From Holophagaceae bacterium (GTDB lineage: Bacteria; Acidobacteriota; Holophagae; Holophagales; Holophagaceae): a stretch of 28,472 bases of DNA. The stretch lies in contig JANXYT010000218.1 in the NCBI GenBank assembly GCA_025355915.1, forward strand, positions 1-28,472, given 5' to 3'. A program made the position numbers and the translations under genes. This document shows, in pieces, positions 6,777 through 14,109 of this stretch; the stretch's first letter is position 1; each line of letters starts with the position of its first letter. The notes under the pieces were generated by a model that had not been told where the DNA came from, ran no database searches, and worked only from the letters and a program-made list of their open reading frames with translations.

Positions 6777-8103
6777 GGCCCGTTCAAGAATAACCTTGAC
6801 GATTGCTGGAGGTCAGCCGCGTGATCCGACAAGGCGAGTGGCGAAGGGGGATGTGGTTCATCCTTCGAGCCACTCAACGCAGTCGGGCGCGCGGCTGGCC
6901 CCAGCCCTTCGGGTGTGGGCGGCGGGCTTCGCATGGCGGCGTCGGCGGCCCTCAACATGGAACCACCATGCCAGCGGGCCCCCTCCTTGCCATGCTCGCC
7001 CGGCGCTCCGCACAATCGCCAAGGGTATTCTTGAACGGACCCTTCGATTCGAGCCGCGGGCCGAACCCTCCAAGGCCATGAGCTATCTCTCACCCCTTTT
7101 GGCCGTGGGGCTGATGTTTCTGAGCGGGATGATCCTTTTCCTTCTCCTTGGCAAGAGTCCCATGGAGGGCTTCAAGGTCTTCTTCATGAACCCCGTGAAG
7201 GATGCCTACGGCGTGGCCGAGTTGTTCTTAAAGGCCACCCCCCTGATGCTTTGCGCGGTGGGCCTGTCGGTGGGGTTCAAGGCCAACGTCTGGAACATCG
7301 GGGCCGAGGGGCAACTGCTCATCGGGGCCCTGGTGGGCGGAGGCCTGGCACTCCACTTCGAAGGCAGCAACAGCCCCTTCCTCCTGCCTTCCATGATCCT
7401 CGCCGGAGCCATGGGCGGCATGGCCTGGGCCGCCATTCCGGCCTTCCTGCGGACCCGGTTCAACGCCAACGAAATCCTCACGAGCCTGATGCTGGTCTAT
7501 GTGGCCGAGCTGATGGTGTCGTGGGTGGTCCACGGTCCCTGGAAGGATCCCGACGGCTTCAATTTCCCTCAGACCAAACTGTTCAGTGCCAAGGCCACTC
7601 TGCCCATCCTGCTGGAGGGAACCCGGGTGAACGCCGCCCTGATCTTCGCTCTGGGGGCCTTGGTGGTCGGCTGGGTCTTCATGCACCGGAGCTTTCTGGG
7701 CTACCAGATGAAGGTGGCCGGCCAGGCGGAGTTCGCCGGGCGCTATGCCGGCTTCTCGGCCAAGCGCTCCGTCTGGATCGGCATGCTGGCGGGCGGCGCC
7801 ATGGCTGGCGTCGCGGGCATCTCCGAGGTGGCCGGACCCATCGGCCAGATCACGGAGCACATCAGCCCGGGCTACGGCTTTGCGGCCATGATCGTGGCCT
7901 TCGTGGGACGGCTCAACCCCATCGGCATCTTCTTCTCCAGCCTGCTCATGGCCCTCCTCTACATGGGCGGAGAACAGGCCCAGCAGTACCTCAACCTGCC
8001 CTCCTCAATTTCCAAGGTCTTCCAGGGCATGTTGTTGTTTTTCCTGCTGGGTTCCGACGTGTTCATCCATTTCCGGCCGAGGCTGGTCCGCCGCAGGAAG
8101 TAG
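6766..8103 (+). CDS. BMP-type ABC transporter permease 1, with insertion near its N-terminus
   Basis: An integral membrane permease of the nucleoside/simple-sugar (YufP/NupP, BPD_transp_2) family. The family-like part starts with SYLSPLLAVGLMFLSGMIL and includes GFKANVWNIGAEGQLLIGA and TRFNANEILTSLMLVYVAEL, both hallmarks, with about eight to ten hydrophobic segments. As read from ATG 6766 the protein is 445 residues, about 90 more than the family norm. Codons 1-3 (MWL) and the stretch from RFEPRAEPSKAM join into the normal family N-terminus if a 270-base insert (element plus target duplication) is removed. The insert is a multiple of three and has no stop, so the frame stays open. Either the protein has a 90-residue basic, proline-rich extension before its first membrane segment, or translation begins at ATG 7079, which has a poor ribosome site. 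Which product is made is unknown. Confidence 0.85.
   Translation: MWLRARSRITLTIAGGQPRDPTRRVAKGDVVHPSSHSTQSGARLAPALRVWAAGFAWRRRRPSTWNHHASGPPPCHARPALRTIAKGILERTLRFEPRAEPSKAMSYLSPLLAVGLMFLSGMILFLLLGKSPMEGFKVFFMNPVKDAYGVAELFLKATPLMLCAVGLSVGFKANVWNIGAEGQLLIGALVGGGLALHFEGSNSPFLLPSMILAGAMGGMAWAAIPAFLRTRFNANEILTSLMLVYVAELMVSWVVHGPWKDPDGFNFPQTKLFSAKATLPILLEGTRVNAALIFALGALVVGWVFMHRSFLGYQMKVAGQAEFAGRYAGFSAKRSVWIGMLAGGAMAGVAGISEVAGPIGQITEHISPGYGFAAMIVAFVGRLNPIGIFFSSLLMALLYMGGEQAQQYLNLPSSISKVFQGMLLFFLLGSDVFIHFRPRLVRRRK
6776..7042. mobile_element. MITE-like inverted-repeat element inserted in the permease gene
   Basis: The 31 bases at 6775-6805 match the reverse complement of 7013-7043 at 28 positions (shared core CCGTTCAAGAATA). 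The span between is 267 bases and has no transposase frame, so this is a non-autonomous, MITE-like element. The interior has a strong hairpin (GAGTGGC 6836-6842 with GCCACTC 6869-6875). Flanks are TTA (6773-6775) and TTC (7043-7045), or CTT/CTT if the ends are shifted by one base. Changing the right-hand TTC to TTA restores a plausible ancestor in which the ATPase stop TAG and the permease codons CTT-AGA both make sense; with CTT-CGA the ATPase frame would run on for over a kilobase. That favours a 3-base TTA target duplication, as made by some IS5-family elements, but the family is not established. Confidence 0.75.
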
Positions 8104-8112
8104 GAACCCGCC

Positions 8113-9045
8113 ATGGGACAGACCTTCATCAGCTCGATCCTCTTTGCCACCGTCGTGGCTGGGACCCCCCTGATCATCGTCGCCTTGGGGGAACTGGTCA
8201 CCGAGAAGTCGGGTGTGCTCAACCTCGGCGCCGAAGGCATCATGTCCGTGGGCGCCGTGGCGGCTTTCGCCGTGGCCCACCACACCGGCAGTCCCGCCCT
8301 GGGAGTGCTCGCGGGCATGGCGGCCGGCATGTTCATGTCCCTGCTCTTCGGCATCTCCGCCCTGACCCTCATGGCCAACCAGGTGGCCTCGGGCCTGGCC
8401 CTTTCCATCTTCGGCGTGGGGCTGTCGGCGTTCATCGGTAAGCCCTATGAGTCCGTGGCCCTCGCCAGCGTGGACCCCATCCGCATTCCACTGCTCCACC
8501 GGATCCCGGTGCTGGGACCGGCCCTCTTCGAGCAGCAGGGGCTGGTGTACTTCTCCTGGGCCCTCATCGCCGCCGTGGCCTGGTTCCTCTACCGCAGCCG
8601 GGCGGGCCTCGTGCTTCGCGCGGTGGGCGAATCGCCAGTCTCGGCTCATTCCATCGGCTATGGCGTCGTGCGCATCCGGTATCAGGCGGTGCTCTTCGGC
8701 GGGGCCATGGCGGGCATCGGCGGTGCCTTCCTCTCGTTGTTCTATACCCCCATGTGGGTTGAGGGCATGGTGGCGGGGCGGGGCTGGATCGCCCTTTCGC
8801 TGGTGGTCTTCGCCACCTGGCGTCCCATGCGGGTCCTGATCGGGGCCTACCTGTTCGGCGGCTGCATGATCACGCAGATGTTCGTCCAGGGCTCCGGCGC
8901 CAAGATCCACATCCCGTCCCAGTTCCTTTCGTCCCTTCCCTACGTGGCGACCATCGTGGTCCTGGTGCTGATCTCCCGGAACCGCAGTACGATCCGGCTC
9001 AACTCCCCGGCCTCCCTGGGCCAGCCCTTCCTGCCGGACGCCTGA
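8113..9045 (+). CDS. BMP-type ABC transporter permease 2
   Basis: A 310-residue membrane protein, the second permease of the importer (YufQ/NupQ-like). Typical family stretches are PLIIVALGELVTEKSGVLNL followed by GAEGIMSVGA near the N-terminus, and AVGESPVSAHSIGYGVVRIR in the middle, with about eight hydrophobic segments and a normal length. ATG 8113 is nine bases after the stop of permease 1, with AGGAA (8102-8106) just upstream. It pairs with permease 1 to form the inner-membrane channel for nucleosides or purines delivered by the binding protein encoded next. Confidence 0.92.
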   Translation: MGQTFISSILFATVVAGTPLIIVALGELVTEKSGVLNLGAEGIMSVGAVAAFAVAHHTGSPALGVLAGMAAGMFMSLLFGISALTLMANQVASGLALSIFGVGLSAFIGKPYESVALASVDPIRIPLLHRIPVLGPALFEQQGLVYFSWALIAAVAWFLYRSRAGLVLRAVGESPVSAHSIGYGVVRIRYQAVLFGGAMAGIGGAFLSLFYTPMWVEGMVAGRGWIALSLVVFATWRPMRVLIGAYLFGGCMITQMFVQGSGAKIHIPSQFLSSLPYVATIVVLVLISRNRSTIRLNSPASLGQPFLPDA

Positions 9046-9111
9046 ACCATCCCCACCCTCTCTCCACCCGCCCCAAGGCGGTCCCCACCCACCCCCATGG
9101 AGGAACACCGA

Positions 9112-10215
9112 ATGAACCGCAACCAACTTTCCCTCGCGACCTTGTGTGGAGCGGCGATGCTCGCTTCCACCACCCTGATGGGCGCCCCGCCCGCAGCGGC
9201 TCCCGTCAAGATCGGCTACATCTACGTGAGCCCCGTAGGGGATGCCGGCTGGACCTTCCAGCATGACCAGGGCCGCAAGCAGATGGAGGCCGCCTTCAAG
9301 GGCGCGGTCACCACGAAGTTCATCGAGAACGTCCCCGAGGGTGCCGATGCCGAGCGCATCATCCGGCAGCTGGCCCAGGACGGGAACCAGATCATCTTCA
9401 CCACCTCCTTCGGCTACATGAATCAGACCGCCAAGGTCGCCGCCGCCTTTCCCCATGTCACCTTCCTCCACGCCACGGGCTACAAGACCGGGAAGAACCT
9501 GGGCATCTACAACGCCCGGTTCTACGAGGGACGCTACCTGAATGGCGTCATCGCCGGCAAGATGACCAAGACCAACATCGCGGGCTATGTGGCCGCCTTC
9601 CCCATTCCCGAGGTGATGCAGGGCATCAATGCCTTCACCCGCGGCATGAAGAGCGTCAACCCCAAGGCCGAAGTGCGCGTCATCTGGGTGAACTCCTGGT
9701 TCGATCCAGGCAAGGAGCGGGAAGCCGCCATGACGCTCATCTCCCAGGGCGCCGACATGATCACCCACCACACGGATTCCACCGCCGTGGTGCAGGCCGC
9801 CGAGGAGAAGCACAAGGAAAAGGGCACCTGGGCCTTCTCCTACCACTCCGACATGGCCAAGTACGGGCCCACCGCCCAGCTCACCGGCACCACGCACATC
9901 TGGGGTGACTTCTACACCAAGGTCGTCAAGGAAGTGCTCGACAAGAAGTGGACGGGCACCAATGTGTGGGGCGGCTTCAAGGATGGGATGATCAAGCTCG
10001 CGCCCCTCAGCCCCTCGATTCCTGCCGATCTCAAGAAGACCATCCTCAAGATGGAAGCCGATATCACCGCCGGTAAGCTGCATCCCTTCGCCGGGCCCGT
10101 TCTGGACCAGGACGGCAAGGAGCGTGTTCCCAAGGGCAAGAACATGACCGATGCAGAATTGGGCGCCATGAACTACTACGTGCAGGGCGTGGCTTCCACC
10201 CTGCCCAAGAGCTAG
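9112..10215 (+). CDS. Periplasmic BMP-family substrate-binding protein
   Basis: A 367-residue protein of the BMP/PnrA-like family (basic membrane protein, purine-nucleoside receptor type). It starts with a Sec signal peptide (MNRNQLSLATLCGAAMLAS, then TTLMGA, probable cleavage near residues 25-30). There is no proper lipobox, so it is likely a free periplasmic protein rather than a lipoprotein. The mature domain opens with VKIGYIYVSPVGDAGWTFQH, and EGADAERIIRQLAQDGNQII and FYEGRYLNGVIAGKMTKTNI are characteristic of the family. An in-frame ATG at 9097 exists, but GGAGG (9099-9103) placed eight bases before ATG 9112 and the signal peptide decide for the latter. The likely ligand is a purine nucleoside or base; the surrounding genes support this, the sequence alone does not prove it. 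Confidence 0.92.
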   Translation: MNRNQLSLATLCGAAMLASTTLMGAPPAAAPVKIGYIYVSPVGDAGWTFQHDQGRKQMEAAFKGAVTTKFIENVPEGADAERIIRQLAQDGNQIIFTTSFGYMNQTAKVAAAFPHVTFLHATGYKTGKNLGIYNARFYEGRYLNGVIAGKMTKTNIAGYVAAFPIPEVMQGINAFTRGMKSVNPKAEVRVIWVNSWFDPGKEREAAMTLISQGADMITHHTDSTAVVQAAEEKHKEKGTWAFSYHSDMAKYGPTAQLTGTTHIWGDFYTKVVKEVLDKKWTGTNVWGGFKDGMIKLAPLSPSIPADLKKTILKMEADITAGKLHPFAGPVLDQDGKERVPKGKNMTDAELGAMNYYVQGVASTLPKS

Positions 10216-10227
10216 AGCCAAGGCCGT

Positions 10228-10265
10228 GGCAGGGGGGTGAGGCACTCCGCCTCCTCCCCCCTGCC
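10228..10265 (+). terminator. Hairpin after the binding-protein gene
   Basis: GGCAGGGGGG pairs with CCCCCCTGCC, with a further GAGGC/GCCTC pairing inside. It is followed only by ATCTTTGCC, so it may be a partial terminator or an mRNA-protecting hairpin that lowers expression of the hydroxylase genes relative to the binding protein. Confidence 0.5.
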
Positions 10266-10340
10266 ATCTTTGCCTTCAATCTTCTGCCCGCCTGGGCATG
10301 TCCCCATGGCGGAACGCATCAAACTCTCCAGGAGGCCCCA

Positions 10341-12581
10341 GTGATCGGAGCTTCTTCCAACCGGAAGGAAGGTCGTGCCAAAGTCTCCGGCACCGCCTGT
10401 TATACCGACGACAAGTTCGTACCCGGGGCCATTCACGGTGTCACGGTGCGCTCCCAGGTGCCACGGGGCATCTTGAAGGGCATCCATTTCGACGATGGGA
10501 TGCCCTGGAGTGAATTCACCATCGTCACCGCCGCCGATATCCCCGGCAAGAATTGCGTGGCGTCCGTGGTGCATGACCAGCCTTTCCTGGTGGGGATCGG
10601 TGAGGAGATCACGCACATGGAGCAGCCCGTGGTGCTGCTCGCCCACCCCGACCGTCACCTGGCCGAGAAGGCCCGGAACGCCGTCCGGCTTGAAGTGGAA
10701 GAGCTCCCAGCCATCCTGGACATCCAGGCCTCCCTGGGCCTGGAACAGGTCATTTACGGTGCGGACAACCTCCTGAAGGAGATCCGGATCCAGAAGGGCG
10801 ATCCGGAGACCGTGTGGGACCAGGCCGCCCATGTGATCGAAGGGGAATACCGCACCGGGGCCCAGGAACAGATGTACCTGGAGACCAACGCCATGGTGGC
10901 GGTGGTGGAGCAGGCCGCGGCCGAGACCCGGGTGACGGTCTGGGGCTCTCTGCAGTGTCCCTACTATGTGCACACCGCCCTCAAGCAGCTCTTCGGCCTG
11001 CCCGACGACCGGGTGCGGGTGGTGGCCATGGAAATGGGCGGCGCCTTCGGCGGCAAGGAGGACTATCCCTCGGTGAACGGCGGCCACGCGGCCCTGCTGG
11101 CCTGGAAGAGCGGCAAGCCCGTGAAGCTGGTCTACGATCGGGAAGAGGATCTGGCCTGCACGACCAAGCGGCATCCCTCCCGCACGCGGCTGAAGACAGC
11201 CTTCGACGCCGAGGGCCAGCTGTTGGCCATCGCCATCGATTTCGTCATCGACGGAGGCGCCTACGCCACCATGTCCCCGGTGGTGCTGAGCCGGGGCGCG
11301 CTCCATGCGGCGGGCGTCTACCGGTGTCCCCACGTCCAGGTGCATGCCCGCGCCGTGGCCACGAACACGCCGCCGCCGGGCGCCTTCCGCGGCTTCGGCG
11401 CGCCCCAAAGCCTCTTCGCCATGGAGCGCCACATGGATGTCTGCGCCCGGAAGCTGGGCCTGGATCCCGTGGGACTGCGCCGGAAGAACTTCCTGCGCAG
11501 GGGGGACACCATGGCCACCGGCCAGGTGATCCGGGAGGATCTGGACCTGGGTGGCCTCATGGACCGGGCCCTCGACGAGATCGGCTACCGCGACAAGCGT
11601 GCGGCTTTCGCCCTCACCAACGAGGAGGACGGCCCCATCAAGCGCGGCGTGGGTTTTTCGGTCTTCATGCACGGCTGCGGCTTCACGGGCAGCGGCGAAT
11701 CCTATCTGGCCTCGGTGGCCGGGGTCGAGGGTCTGGCCGACGGGTCTGTGTCCATCCTCGCCGCCTCCACGGAAATGGGGCAGGGGAAGAACACCGTGTT
11801 CTCCCAGATCGTCGCCGAGGCCCTGAAGCTGCCCTACGAGATGGTCGATGTCGCCGAAGTGGATACGGACCGGGTCCCCAACAGCGGCCCCACGGTCGCT
11901 TCCCGCAGCACCATGATGGTGGGCCGCATCCTGGAGGACGCGGCCATCGGCTTCAAGCAGTCCCTGGTGCAGCAGGGGTTCCTCCAGGAGCCCTACACCG
12001 CCGACAGCTTCCGGGCGGGGGTGCGCCAGGCCGTGGCAACCCTGGGCTCCGTGAAGTGCTACGGCCAGTACCACAAGCCGGCCGACATCGCCTGGGACGA
12101 CGCCACCTACCAAGGCGATGCCTACCCCACCTACTCCTGGGCCTGCTACGCCGCCGAAGTGGCGGTGGACCTGGATATCTATGAAGTGAAGGTGGAGGAA
12201 TTCGTCACGGTGCAGGAGGTGGGCCGCGTGGTGAACCCCAGGCTGGCCGGCGGCCAGATCGAAGGCGGCGTCGCCCAGGGCATCGGCTGGGGGCTGTGGG
12301 AAGAGGTCACCACCCAGCAGGGCCGCATGATCAACAACCAGATGACCAACTACATCATTCCCACCAGCGCCGACCTGCCCCGCATCAAGGTGGTCTTTCT
12401 GGAAAATGCCCACCCGGCGGGTCCCGGCGGTGCCAAGGGCATCGGCGAGCTGCCCATGGACGGACCGGCCCCAGCCTTGCTGAACGCCCTGGTGGATGCC
12501 CTGGGTCCCTTGCGTCTGGATGAGGTCCCCATGACGCCGGATAGGCTGATGGATCGCTGCGAGGAGGTGTCACATGGCTGA
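10341..12581 (+). CDS. xdhA: Xanthine dehydrogenase-type molybdenum-binding subunit
   Basis: A 746-residue molybdopterin subunit of the xanthine oxidase family. Visible landmarks are the N-terminal KVSGTACYTDD, the Mo-loop GGAFGGKED (about residue 232), AFRGFGAPQ (about 347), STEMGQG with the Mo-contacting Gln (about 475) and the catalytic glutamate in GGAKGIGELP (about 699). The start GTG 10341 has GGAGG at 10331-10335. The end overlaps the 2Fe-2S subunit gene by 8 bases and the FAD subunit follows, giving a complete A-C-B dehydrogenase in which electrons pass from Mo through two 2Fe-2S clusters to FAD. Substrate is probably xanthine or hypoxanthine, judged by context (guanine deaminase, nucleoside importer); related subunits act on other N-heterocycles, so specificity is inferred. 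Confidence 0.9.
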   Translation: MIGASSNRKEGRAKVSGTACYTDDKFVPGAIHGVTVRSQVPRGILKGIHFDDGMPWSEFTIVTAADIPGKNCVASVVHDQPFLVGIGEEITHMEQPVVLLAHPDRHLAEKARNAVRLEVEELPAILDIQASLGLEQVIYGADNLLKEIRIQKGDPETVWDQAAHVIEGEYRTGAQEQMYLETNAMVAVVEQAAAETRVTVWGSLQCPYYVHTALKQLFGLPDDRVRVVAMEMGGAFGGKEDYPSVNGGHAALLAWKSGKPVKLVYDREEDLACTTKRHPSRTRLKTAFDAEGQLLAIAIDFVIDGGAYATMSPVVLSRGALHAAGVYRCPHVQVHARAVATNTPPPGAFRGFGAPQSLFAMERHMDVCARKLGLDPVGLRRKNFLRRGDTMATGQVIREDLDLGGLMDRALDEIGYRDKRAAFALTNEEDGPIKRGVGFSVFMHGCGFTGSGESYLASVAGVEGLADGSVSILAASTEMGQGKNTVFSQIVAEALKLPYEMVDVAEVDTDRVPNSGPTVASRSTMMVGRILEDAAIGFKQSLVQQGFLQEPYTADSFRAGVRQAVATLGSVKCYGQYHKPADIAWDDATYQGDAYPTYSWACYAAEVAVDLDIYEVKVEEFVTVQEVGRVVNPRLAGGQIEGGVAQGIGWGLWEEVTTQQGRMINNQMTNYIIPTSADLPRIKVVFLENAHPAGPGGAKGIGELPMDGPAPALLNALVDALGPLRLDEVPMTPDRLMDRCEEVSHG

Positions 12582-13050
12582 CCGGATCACCCTGACCCTG
12601 AAGGTCAATGGCGAGGACCGCAGCCTGAGCGTCCATCCCTTCGCCCGGTTGCTGGATGTGCTGCGGGAGGACCTGCATCTCACCGGCACCAAGGAAGGCT
12701 GCGGCGAAGGGGAGTGTGGCGCCTGCACGGTGCTCCTCAATGGGCAGGTGGTGAACAGTTGTCTGGTGCCCGTGGTGCAGGTCCAGGGGGCCGAGGTGAT
12801 CACTGTGGAGGGACTGGCCCAGGGCGAGAACCTCTCCAGCCTCCAGGCCGCCTTCGTCACCCATAACGGGGCCCAGTGCGGCTTCTGTACGCCCGGCATG
12901 CTCATCGCGGCCACGGATCTTCTGAACCGCTGTCCCAACCCCACTGATGGGGAGATCCGGGACGGGCTGGCGGGGAATCTCTGCCGGTGCACCGGCTACT
13001 CGAAGATCCTGGACGCGGTGCACTCGGCCGCCGATGGAGTGGCCCGATGA
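12574..13050 (+). CDS. xdhC: Xanthine dehydrogenase-type 2Fe-2S subunit
   Basis: A 158-residue electron-transfer subunit with two 2Fe-2S clusters. The plant-ferredoxin-type site is C43-x4-C48-x2-C51 plus C63 (GCGEGECGACTV, NSCLV), and the second site is C102-x2-C105 and C137-x-C139 (QCGFCTPGM, NLCRCTGYSKI). All eight ligands are present and the length is standard. ATG 12574 is preceded by GAGGAGG at 12561-12567 and lies inside the end of the Mo-subunit gene; the stop overlaps the next start as ATGA. Translational coupling on both sides suggests fixed stoichiometry of the three subunits. Confidence 0.95.
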   Translation: MADRITLTLKVNGEDRSLSVHPFARLLDVLREDLHLTGTKEGCGEGECGACTVLLNGQVVNSCLVPVVQVQGAEVITVEGLAQGENLSSLQAAFVTHNGAQCGFCTPGMLIAATDLLNRCPNPTDGEIRDGLAGNLCRCTGYSKILDAVHSAADGVAR

Positions 13051-13913
13051 GAGGCTACCTGCCCGACTGCGACATCCGGGTGCCCGACAGCCTCGCGGCA
13101 GCACTGGACCTTCTCGCCCGGGAACCGGGGGTCTGGACCCCCTTCGCCGGGGGCACGGATCTCATGGTGGTTTACAACGCTGGGCGTCTAAAAGCCACGC
13201 GATTCCTGGATCTCTCCCGCCTCTCCGAGCTGCGGGGCATCCAGGAGGACGAGACCTCCCTGGCCTTCGGGTCCCTGACGACGTACACGGAGATCCGCGA
13301 ATGCCGGGCCGTGCACCAGCACTTCCCCAACCTGGTGAAGAGCGCCCGGGTCACCGGAGCCCTGGCCATCCAGAACCGGGGCACCCTGGGGGGCAACATC
13401 GTCAACGCCAGCCCCGCGGCGGACACGCCGCCCAGCCTGCTGGCCTACGGTGCGGAACTGGAGCTGGTCTCCCCCCGGGGGCTGCGACGGGTGGCCTATG
13501 ACCGTTTCCACCTGGGCTACAAGCGCATGGATCTGGCGGCGGACGAGCTGGTGGCGCGAATCATCTTGCCCAAGCCCACAGGCCGGAGCTTCCACTACTT
13601 CCGCAAGGTGGGCACCCGGCAGGCCCAGGCCATTGCCAAGGTCAGCCTGGCTGCCCATGCCCGCATCGAGGATGGCCACCTGGCGGCCCTGTGGATCGGT
13701 CTTGGCTCGGTGGCTCCGGCTCCCGTGCGGGCCCGGAATGCGGAGGCTGCGCTCATCGGGAAACCCCTGGCCGCCCTTCCCATTGAGGCGGCCCGGGAAG
13801 CCCTCCTGGGCGACATGAGCCCCATCGACGATATCCGCGCCAGCGCTCACTACCGCAGCGTCGTCACCCAGAACGTCCTCGGCCACATGCTCAGGGACTT
13901 GGCGGGAGCTTGA
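13047..13913 (+). CDS. xdhB: Xanthine dehydrogenase-type FAD-binding subunit
   Basis: A 288-residue FAD subunit of the CO dehydrogenase/xanthine dehydrogenase medium-subunit family. The FAD pyrophosphate motifs are PFAGGTDLMV (about residues 32-41) and QNRGTLGGNIVNASPAAD (about 110-127). The C-terminal domain (FHYFRKVGTRQAQAIAKVSL onward) is the usual CO_deh_flav_C type. No extra 4Fe-4S loop like that of 4-hydroxybenzoyl-CoA reductase is visible. It passes electrons on to NAD or another acceptor. ATG 13047 overlaps the stop of the 2Fe-2S subunit gene. It may also serve the fused hydroxylase encoded next, which has no FAD domain of its own; that is speculation. Confidence 0.92.
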   Translation: MRGYLPDCDIRVPDSLAAALDLLAREPGVWTPFAGGTDLMVVYNAGRLKATRFLDLSRLSELRGIQEDETSLAFGSLTTYTEIRECRAVHQHFPNLVKSARVTGALAIQNRGTLGGNIVNASPAADTPPSLLAYGAELELVSPRGLRRVAYDRFHLGYKRMDLAADELVARIILPKPTGRSFHYFRKVGTRQAQAIAKVSLAAHARIEDGHLAALWIGLGSVAPAPVRARNAEAALIGKPLAALPIEAAREALLGDMSPIDDIRASAHYRSVVTQNVLGHMLRDLAGA

Positions 13914-14045
13914 TCCCCCTTTCCGCGATCCGGCATGACCTGAAACAGGCCTCGCCACCAGCGGCACCGGCATCGTGTGGGACCGGGCAAATCCGCCTAG
14001 GAACCTGCGGGGCGATGGGTGATTCGTGACGGGGAGTACAAAAAT

Positions 14046-14074
14046 TTGACTATTAGATAAAAATATTGTTTTAC
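14046..14074 (+). promoter_or_regulatory. Candidate promoter before the fused hydroxylase gene
   Basis: The 196 bases between xdhB and the fused hydroxylase become AT-rich just before the gene. TTGACT (14046-14051) is followed 17 bases later by TTTTAC, a poor -10. The block around TTGACT resembles the one at 5022 (A-tract, TTGACT, then TAG and another A-tract), which suggests shared control or a shared factor. Confidence 0.35.
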
Positions 14075-14109
14075 CCATCTTGATTTCTAGAATGAAGCGG
14101 AGGGGAACC

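Noticed and set aside
8005..12413. Very long minus-strand frames (over 700 codons each) opposite the importer and hydroxylase genes
   Set aside because: Their translations are low-complexity H/G/D-rich sequence with no family motifs, while the plus strand encodes clear, motif-complete proteins. They are a by-product of high GC at third codon positions.
12947..13501. Plus-strand open frame overlapping xdhC and xdhB
   Set aside because: Its translation is a G/P/R-rich shadow of the FAD subunit gene, which has complete motifs in its own frame.
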